A DNA stretch of 64,000 nt from Hydractinia symbiolongicarpus (Eukaryota; Cnidaria; Hydrozoa; Anthoathecata; Hydractiniidae), in the NCBI RefSeq assembly GCF_029227915.1, contig NC_079887.1, positions 11,222,001-11,286,000 on the forward strand. Reading direction: 5' to 3'. The notes under the pieces are model-generated. The model worked only from the letters and a program-made list of their open reading frames with translations, had not been told where the DNA came from and ran no database searches. The stretch's first letter is position 1. Every line of letters begins with the position of its first letter. The position numbers and the translations under genes were made by a program. This document shows positions 56,283 through 64,000 of the stretch, in pieces.

Positions 56283-59200
56283 TCAAAAGGTAACCGTGGT
56301 AGGAGTTAACGTGGTCCCGTTAAAAAACGGTGTCGTAGAGTTAGCAGCTATGTTTCCACCACACTGTGACGTCACATTAGAACCTACACTTGCCCAGGTT
56401 GGGAAATTGCCCAAATCATAGTACGCATATCCCCAAGTATTGATAGATAGAGTAACCATTATTATGCCAATGATGTTCATACCAAAACCAGCTTTAGCCT
56501 AAAAGAATTGGACATAGCTTAAATAGCTTCAAAATTTGAAACAATTACACTGTATATAAACCAAGCTTCTATCTTTCTGTCACAGCGTAGACTTTAAACT
56601 TTTCGATTTCCTCTGCATGTCTGCAGAAAGAATACAAAGGCAGTGGAGAGGGCACAAACAAAATGGCTGCCGGTGTTACACATGCCTGTAACCCTTTAAT
56701 GTCGTAACCACTGTTGACTCAACATTGACGGCGTGTAAACGTCAGACAACGTATCGTCTAATTGAGACAACAATTAAACATTCCTACAAACATGATCGAG
56801 ACTATTTCATGTTAAAAGTGAATAAAGATTTCGCTAGAAAGATATTTATGCAAACGTGTTACTGAAGATATCTACAGGAGATTATCTCGCGAGCGACTTA
56901 CTGAAGATTTTCATGGGGAAGTAATCTCGCGGGCGAGTAACTGAAGATTTTCATAGGGAAGTAATCTCCCGGGTGAGTTACTGATAAAAACTCACTCGTG
57001 ACCGCCTATATAAGATTTGTGACGCCCGCTGCTTATCTGGCGAGTATATACTTTTATTGAGTATCCTAGTGCATTGTAAACAAAACAAAATAAACGGAAA
57101 GAATCATGTGACATACCATATCTATGACAGATAGACGACCAGTGGCAAATACTATCGCATTTGGTGGTGTTGCTACGGGTAACATGAAAGCAAATGACGC
57201 ACACACAGTTGCAGGAACCATCAAATACAAAGGATTGACTTCAATGCTTTGCGCCTAAAAAATAATTTTAAGAAAAAGTAAGAAGGGTATTATACAGAAT
57301 AACCACTTGATAGATCGATAGATACTAAAAACAGTCATAAAATGGAAAGGTTTAATAACCCATTTTTTATTCGCGAAAAGGGTAAAAAAAATTATTAAAT
57401 ATTACCTATTTCAATGTCATTGTTCGAACCCCCCCCCCACCTTTAAAGAAGGGGCGAAGGGGGGACTTTCCAAAATTTTGTAAAAATAGGGGGGGGTTGT
57501 TGTAAAAAAGGTGGGGTTGCTCTATATTCAGGAGTAAATTATTGCTTTTTAGATTTTCTAATTGAAGAAACATTTAATTTAGCCTTGAAATAGCAATTGC
57601 TCATTTTAAATTTAATTTTTAGCCAGTTTCTATTTCTTTTCAAGTTTACCATAGATGGATTAAACGCCAAAACGACAATCAGTGAAAAAAAAGGAGCTTT
57701 AAAATTGACAACATTAGAAAATTAGAGAGATTTATGCATTAGAGACCTTGCTGAAAGTTCTTAGAAACCTCTTACTCACATTTGGTGGCTATGAAAGGTA
57801 TACAAAAAAGAAAAATAGAATTTGCAAGAGCACAATTTAATTCGCTAAAACTTTTTCTCACTACCAATTTGTTGTATCTATTTAACATCGCTTTTTTGGT
57901 AGGTTTCATATACTTTCTTAACAACGACAACAAAATGCTTACTGATGTTTTTGAATTTGAGATCTCATTAATAGGGTGTTTGCGTTACATATCTGTTACA
58001 GGATGAAGATAATAGCTTGGCCTCGAAATAATAGGGTGAAGGGGGAGTTACTCCTAAAATGGATGTGATTCCTAATAATAGGTGTTTTAAAAATAGGGGG
58101 TTCTTACCCCTTTGCCAACTATAAATGTGGTGAGCCGAAAATTTAGCTCGATTAAGGTTACTACTCTTTTCTAATGTGTATCCAAATAGCTAGACTCCAA
58201 AACAACTACTTTTTAATACAAAGAACAAAAACACACCAATGATGCAAGGACTGGAAGTAAAATGGTAGCCGTTGCTGTGTTTGAAGTGATTTCGGTTAAA
58301 AACGTCAACATTGTGCATATGATGAATACAATAGCAGCATTTGGGATGACTTTTAATCCAGCCAACTGACAACTTAACCAAAGAGATAAACCAGATTCCT
58401 AAATAAAATTCCAGCGGGTAAATTCTGCTTAGCTGCTCAGCGTAGGCATGTTATTTGTAATCTTTTACTCATTGCTCCTGTATCATAAAAAGACAGTGCG
58501 ACACAACTGCATAAGATAGATGCATAAGAACTGCATAAGATTTGATGCTAACAACAAAGTTTCTACGACAGTCCCTCAATCGTTTAATATGAGTTATCTT
58601 GATGAACCAGCCTTCACATTGCATCGCGAAAGGCGACAAAAATAATAATAAATAATTTATTTTTAAATTATTTTCTTTAATATCAAATCTAAAAGATATG
58701 TTACTTTTGATTTTTTTCTTTCTTACCTCACAAGCTTTCGCTAGAGCGAAACCAGCACCGAGTAGAAACAAAACATTCCAGGGGAACTTTTTAGACACAG
58801 AATTCCACTCCAAGAGAGTCTTATGTGGAAGATTCACTACAAGAATAAAGTAATCACTTAATATGATAGTGTAATGTGATAAGTGTGTATGGTGTGATGT
58901 AAAAATCGAGACATTTTTCCATTGTGCGATAGTGAAAATTTCGAGTAAGAAAAATAATAGCTATTATTTAGTCTTTTTTGTGAAACGAAATCAGAAAAAA
59001 TTAAAAAACAACAGATTTCACAAAAGTTCACAGCAGAATTAGATCGTTTGATTTTTCTATTTTTTTATATTTCTTCTTAATAGATTTAAAAAATTTTAAA
59101 TATAAATTTATGTAGTTGATAACACTCCCAAATTTTTGAATACGCGAAATTTCTTTAATAATAACCGTCGTCTGTCTGTGTGTCCGCGAAAGCTGCGTCC

Positions 59201-62200
59201 CGTAACGGAAACACGAAATTTTTAAAATGCGCACTAATACCAAAGGCGATATATTTCTGTCCACTTTATTGCAACGGGTAAATTTAAAGGACGAGCGACC
59301 CCGTGAATTTTTCCACGGGCTAACGACTAGTCTCTTTAATAATAGCCGTCGTCTGTCTGTGTGTCCGCGAAAGCGGCGTCCCGTAACGGAAACACGAAAT
59401 TTTTAAAATGCGCACGAATATCAAATGCGATATATTTTTATCCACTTTGTGGCGACGGGTAAATTTAAAAGACGAGCGAATGCGACGGGCGACCCCATGG
59501 ATTTTTCCACGGGTTAACGACTAGTCTCTTTAATAATAGCCGTATTCCGTCTGTCTGTTTGTGCGTGAAAAAAAGTCGTGTTTCAGAAACACGAAATGCG
59601 ATATATTATTTCTTTTGCCTTTTTTGTGATTTTACAAAAGCTTTCGTTTAATTTAAAAATTCTTATACAAAAGTCATGGGTAGTTAGCTTTTATTGTTCC
59701 CTCGATGCAGTTTCTTTGTTATGAATACATGCACGGTTAAAGTTACGGACAATTACCATTGCGTTGCTTATTTTGTTGACAGTTTTAATTACTCGCGCAT
59801 TAAAGAAATAATAAAAACAAGTTTTATGATAAGAAGAAGAGAACAACAAATTTTTAAGATTTTATAAGAGAATTTTGTGTTCGTTCTTAACCTGAATTCG
59901 ACTTGTATTTCATTTTTAACCACTTATGCTGCTTTTAAGAATTTTTGTGTGAAGCTTGAGGGTGCTTATTTTTTTGCTGAAATTGTTTTTATTATGTTTA
60001 AGCAAAAAGTGTAAGAAAATGTCAAAATTAGCTTTTAAACGCTATTTAGAAGAGGAGCCTTCTTTCTTAAACTCAAACAGGTCGTAAAAATGCACAAATT
60101 ATTGTTAAATATATGAATTTTACGAGAAAGCGGCGTAACACTACTTCCCATAAACTATAATATAAAAAATGAGAAAGTGTAGTTTACACTGCTTCCGTGT
60201 ATATTTCCAGGGACCATGACGACCGCAGAGTAATAACAGGTGCTCGAAAAAATTTCATAACAGATGCGCGAAATAATTTCATTAACAGATGCACGACATA
60301 TTTTCATTAACAGTTGCACGAAATAATTTCATTAACAGTTGCACGAAATAATTTCATTAACAGATGCACGACATATTTTCATTAACAGATGCACGACATA
60401 TTTTCATTAACAGATGCACGACATATTTTCATTAACAGTTGCACGACATATTTTCATTAACAGTTGCACGAAATAATTTCATTAACAGATGCACGACATA
60501 TTTTCATTAACAGATGCACGACATATTTTCATTAACAGTTGCACGAAATAATTTCATTAACAGATGCACGACATATTTTCATTAACAGTTGCACGAAATA
60601 ATTTCATTAACAGATGCGCGAAATATTTTCATTAACAGATGCACGACATATTTTCATTAACAGTTGCACGACATATTTTCATTACCAGTTGCACGAAATA
60701 ATTTCATTAACAGTTGCACGACATATTTTCATTAACAGTTGCACGAAATAATTTCATTAACAGATGCACGACATATTTTCATTAACAGTTGCACGAAATA
60801 ATTTCATTAACAGTTGCACGAAATAATTTCATTAACAGTTGCACGAAATAATTTCATTAACAGTTGCACGAAATAATTTCATTAACAGTTGCACGAAATA
60901 ATTTCATTAACAGTTGCACGAAATAATTTCATTAACAGTTGCACGAAATATTTTCATTAACAGTTGCACGAAATATTTTCATTACCAGTTGCACGAAATA
61001 ATTTCATTAACAGTTGCACGAAATAATTTCATTAACAGTTGCACGAAATAATTTCATTAACAGTTGCACGAAATAATTTCATTAACAGTTGCACGAAATA
61101 TTTTCATTAACAGTTGCACGAAATAATTTCATTAACAGTTGCACGAAATAATTTCATTAACAGTTGCACGAAATAATTTCATTACCAGATGCGCGAAATA
61201 ATTTCATTAAGAGATGCATGACATATTTTCATTAACAGATGGGCTAAATATTTTTATTAACAGATGCGCGCAATAATTTCATTAACAGATGGGCTAAATA
61301 TTTTTATTAACAGGTGCGCGCAATAATTATGTCGGCTAATTCCCGTGGTTTGTTCCACGGGTGAAGGACTATTCTATATTATAAGAACCGTATGCGTCTG
61401 TCTGTCACGCAAGATGGTACCGCAATTAACGAGAAGCACGCAATGCGATATAAAAAAAAAAACGAGCGAACACGTGGATTTTTCCACGGGCTACCGGCTA
61501 GTTAAAATAAAATCTGCAATTGTTCCAACTAAAAAAATTGTGTATTGAATTCCCGAAAGAGTGAAATGATCGAGATATGCAGGGTTCATTTAGAAGAATT
61601 TGTGACTAAGAAATCACAATTTTCTATTTTTCAACAACTACAAAGTCTGGGTTTTTTTCAACTTAACCACACACAACAAACAGCATTTGATGGGAAATAG
61701 TGCTGACAAAAAATGCAAACTTTCAAAAAACCCTGCTAAACAAAACAAAAAAAGCGAAAATTTGATTCTGCGAAAAAGTTAAACTTACCTCTTTTAGTGT
61801 TCCAAAAGTTTAAACAAATTGGCACTTGTGATGGGATTTGAAATAACAAAAATGCAATGATCATTGCAGCTGTCCCATCAGATATGTATCTACAAACATA
61901 TAATCATACACCATTTATAAATATAAACCAGCTGATGCTAACACAAGTCTTCATGTAAAGCGGCCGTATCGGTGTTGCTGATTCCTACCCCCTATTTTGG
62001 TGGAGGGGCTGGTGGGGGTGGGGTGATAAACATTTACTAAGGGTGTACGATAATTTAAAAATAGCAATACGCGGCTGGACAATTCGAATCAGCAATATTT
62101 GATTACTCCGAATCACAATGTGGAAACACGTTTTCGGTCGATTGTAACGATACCAGGCCTCTAAAACTATTCTTAGACATCGCGACTAAAACGGACTTGT

Positions 62201-63702
62201 CTTTTGACGGCCCGAATCGCTATTAGCTATCACACGGATGAATGTGGGGATTTTTTCGCTCGAAAATCGTGTTAAGAGCTCAGTTGTTGTTTTCAGTGTC
62301 ACACAAGAAAAATAACAAACATTATCCCCAGATTTTCCCTGTTTCTCTAAAAGTTTCTTAAACGCGTTTAATGTCCAGCTTAATGTACGCATAGAGACAA
62401 TGCATTTTTGAAAACACGACGGCACAACGACAGTGACTAGTCTGCAGGTACCAGTCTATATAAATAGTTGTCAAGGTTACCTGACTTTCGTTGATAAAAT
62501 GAAAGCTATAAACTTACTCTGATTTCCTTAACAGATAAATAAAATGGTTGTTCCGGATTTACAATCATAAAATAAAAATATTATACCCTTTTTTGAATAG
62601 TTCTCCCCAACCTGGCATGAATTTCGGTTCACGAAGAAACCACAGCAGTACGAGCACGATGAAGCATATTAGTACCATTATCTCTGCAAACCTACACAAA
62701 AACATAAAATCGAAATTATGGAGGCTTGAACGTTTTAGAAACGTCTCTTCTTGTTGACAGACAAATTTCGAAGAATAGCATTCTTTGGTTTTTATTGGAG
62801 TTTAGAGTTCTGTAGTGTACGATTCAAATGCTTATTCCATATTACGTTTTTCTTTGATTAAACTTATACAGCCTTTCTGCTTTGTATTTTGCAGCACAAG
62901 TAGGCCTGAAATGACAGAAATACAAAATTAATATGTTTGCAGACAAAAGAGACGCTTTTCAGATTTTTACGTTGCAAATAATTTTTTTGGTTTTCACTGC
63001 TTGTGAAATGACTGATTGGCAGCTTGTTCGTCGAGAGCTAAATTTTTTGAGAATGAACACTAAATAGGCGCTGAGCCTGCGCCTATTCAGAGTATCAGGC
63101 CTCCATTCGCTTTTTGTGAGAAAAAAGGAATCAACCACTTGGCGCTTCTTTTTAAGTCTGGCTTAGTAAAGATCTAGGATTCGGAAATGCGGAGCCATTA
63201 TTGCAGAATAGTTATGAGTATAAGACAGTCCTCTTAAAGGCAACAAGAACTTATTTAAAATTAATGTTTTCGAAATAACAGACGATAACTGTAAAACATT
63301 TGTCCACATGAGAATGTGTACAAATGTTTTCGGGAGATTATAAATAAACTTAAACAGTGTAAGTTGATGTAAAATTTTTCAAACAAACACAGTATTGACT
63401 AAGAAAATATAATAACAGTAAAATCATAACAAAGTTAACAAGCAACAGGGTTTGTAATTCTGTTGTTGTGGTACTTAATCCCAACGTGACTTCACAAAAC
63501 ATAACACATTACAAGCCACTAAATTTCGGACATTTAATTGTGAAGTGCTTAGATATTTAAAAAATGCAATAATGAGATAATTTTGATGACGTACGTAATT
63601 GGTCCTAAATCTTTGTATTGTTTTTTCATGACATCATAAAGTTCTCCACCTTTTTTCGTGTTTCTTTTCTTCCATCGAAGACAGCAACAAAGATGTTTGA
63701 AG
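56283..63702 (-). CDS. SLC13-family Na+-coupled di/tricarboxylate or sulfate cotransporter, last seven exons
   Basis: Exons in order: 63595-63702, 62587-62691, 61789-61889, 58727-58836, 58237-58398, 57117-57254, 56283-56498. They give 312 residues in one frame; the 5' exons lie beyond the window. SLC13 proteins carry succinate, citrate or sulfate with Na+ across the plasma membrane. Diagnostic blocks: LGPITFAEIMVL, WFLREPKFMPGWGE, YISDGTAAM, KKFPWNVLFLLGAGFALAK, the Na+-site motif TEITSNTATA (second Ser-Asn-Thr repeat) and the family signature SFAFMLPVATPPNAIVFATG, then SINTWGYAYYDLGNFPTWAS at the last span. The C-terminus has N-glycosylation sequons (NVT, NST, NGT) after the last span, as in the human NaDC/NaCT proteins. 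Substrate cannot be told from this half. Confidence 0.93.
56857..56976. repeat. 40-bp tandem repeat, 3 copies, in the last SLC13 intron
   Basis: Three 40-bp units of the form TACTGAAGATTTTCAT, then GGGAAGTAATCTCGCGGGCGA, followed by the start of a fourth. It lies 140 bp from the donor of exon 57117-57254. Confidence 0.88.
57255..58236. other. SLC13 intron with G-rich repeat remnants
   Basis: C- and G-runs near 57429-57520 and 58031-58110 look like decayed repeats. No gene inside. Confidence 0.4.
59150..59330 (+). mobile_element. Mini-Helitron unit 1 of a head-to-tail array
   Basis: It starts near TCTTTAATAATAACCG, carries the CTGTCTGTGTGTCC run, and ends with a hairpin (CCGTGAA / TTCCACGG-type), then GCTAACGACTAG. 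It is directly abutted by unit 2. Confidence 0.75.
59331..59524 (+). mobile_element. Mini-Helitron unit 2 of a head-to-tail array
   Basis: Begins TCTCTTTAATAATAGCC at the base after unit 1's CTAG, is nearly identical to unit 1 internally, and ends with hairpin plus TTAACGACTAG. Confidence 0.78.
59525..61371 (+). mobile_element. Helitron-like unit 3 carrying a satellite array
   Basis: It begins TCTCTTTAATAATAGCCG immediately after unit 2 and ends with a CCCGTGG / CCACGGG hairpin at 61342-61361, then TGAAGGACTA. Between these ends lie unrelated AT-rich sequence and the 25-bp satellite. Reading the two ends as one element is inference; tandem repeats inside non-autonomous Helitrons are well known. 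Confidence 0.5.
60231..61329. repeat. Satellite array, 25-bp unit, about 44 copies
   Basis: The unit is CATTAACAG then (T/A)TGCACGA(A/C)AT(A/T)(A/T)TTT. Two forms exist: TTGCACGAAATAATTT and ATGCACGACATATTTT, with linked differences. The left third mixes both forms, and the stretch from about 60785 to 61180 is almost purely the first form. It lies inside SLC13 intron 58837-61788. Confidence 0.97.
61373..61501 (+). mobile_element. Mini-Helitron unit 4, 129 bp
   Basis: Starts TCTATATTATAAGAACCG, has a CTGTCTGTC run and AGAAGCACGCAATGCG as in the copy at 40138, and ends with a GTGGA/TCCAC hairpin, then GGCTACCGGCTAG before a T. Confidence 0.8.
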
Positions 63703-64000
63703 CTGACATGTGAAATAATAATATTAATGAAATATAATAAATAATAAGTGGAGTCTAAGAAAAAAATATTTAAAATCACTCAATCAGCGTTGCTATTGAT
63801 CCAAAAACGACTTGTAAAAAATATTATAGGGAGTGAATGTTAAGCAAAGATAACAAGTGAAGGGAATTTAGAACTTCTTTCACATTGAAGATACATTAAA
63901 AATGCTACTGTTATTTTGAAGATTAAAAAAAGAAATATTAGTAAAGCCATCAAAAGCAAAAATACAAAACAACCCAAGCATAGAGATTATTTGGTTTTCA
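63703..64000. other. SLC13 intron and upstream sequence to the window edge
   Basis: The minus strand near 63780-63811 reads VFGSIATLI, reminiscent of an SLC13 block, but the expected following TGTxPN segment is absent, so I did not call an exon. The remaining 5' exons must lie beyond base 64000. Confidence 0.4.

Noticed and set aside
60231-61329. CRISPR-like regular short repeats
   Set aside because: The 25-bp units are contiguous with no unique spacers, and the genome is eukaryotic; this is a satellite.
63779-63811. Possible further SLC13 exon reading VFGSIATLI
   Set aside because: The expected TGTxPNLVL continuation is missing and the segment is too short to accept without transcript data.

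Overview
The window is AT-rich animal DNA with short spliceosomal introns and a high load of transposable elements. The HINFP zinc-finger gene, the SLC13 transporter gene, a Penelope-like element with a hammerhead-like motif, mini-Helitrons and recurrent AGCT runs fit an invertebrate metazoan. A cnidarian, perhaps a hydrozoan, is my best guess; this is inference, because no marker gene settles it.

Layout. 1-1205: minus-strand relic of a non-LTR retrotransposon. 1.2-8.4 kb: gene-poor, with dispersed repeats and a tRNA-like sequence. 8436-9011: one-exon four-span membrane protein. 9-16 kb: gene-poor, with a second copy of a dispersed repeat and a decayed MITE. 16116-22612 (+): complete 11-exon HINFP-like gene, whose exons sum to one 689-codon frame with about ten C2H2 fingers. 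25-36.2 kb: three divergent paralogues of a small secreted six-cysteine protein. Each has a duplicated upstream block, and a fourth block has no gene behind it. I do not recognise this family; it is the best candidate for an undescribed system here. 32341-33094: MITE with piggyBac-style TTAA duplications. 36.5-38.0 kb: Penelope-derived palindrome, then a decayed SAP/SWIM gene. 40138-40278: complete 141-bp mini-Helitron. 43740-44168: small basic secreted or anchored protein. 46399-53718 (-): 13-exon coiled-coil gene (532 codons), with a 5'-truncated Penelope-like element and several minisatellites in its introns. 56283-63702 (-): last seven exons of an SLC13 Na+/carboxylate cotransporter. One of its introns carries a head-to-tail Helitron array with a roughly 1.1-kb satellite of 25-bp units.

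The three spliced genes look like independent housekeeping or structural loci with no operon-like link. The secreted family looks like a local, fast-evolving tandem expansion. All exon models were made by hand from splice sites, frame continuity and recognisable family motifs; no alignment or transcript data were available.
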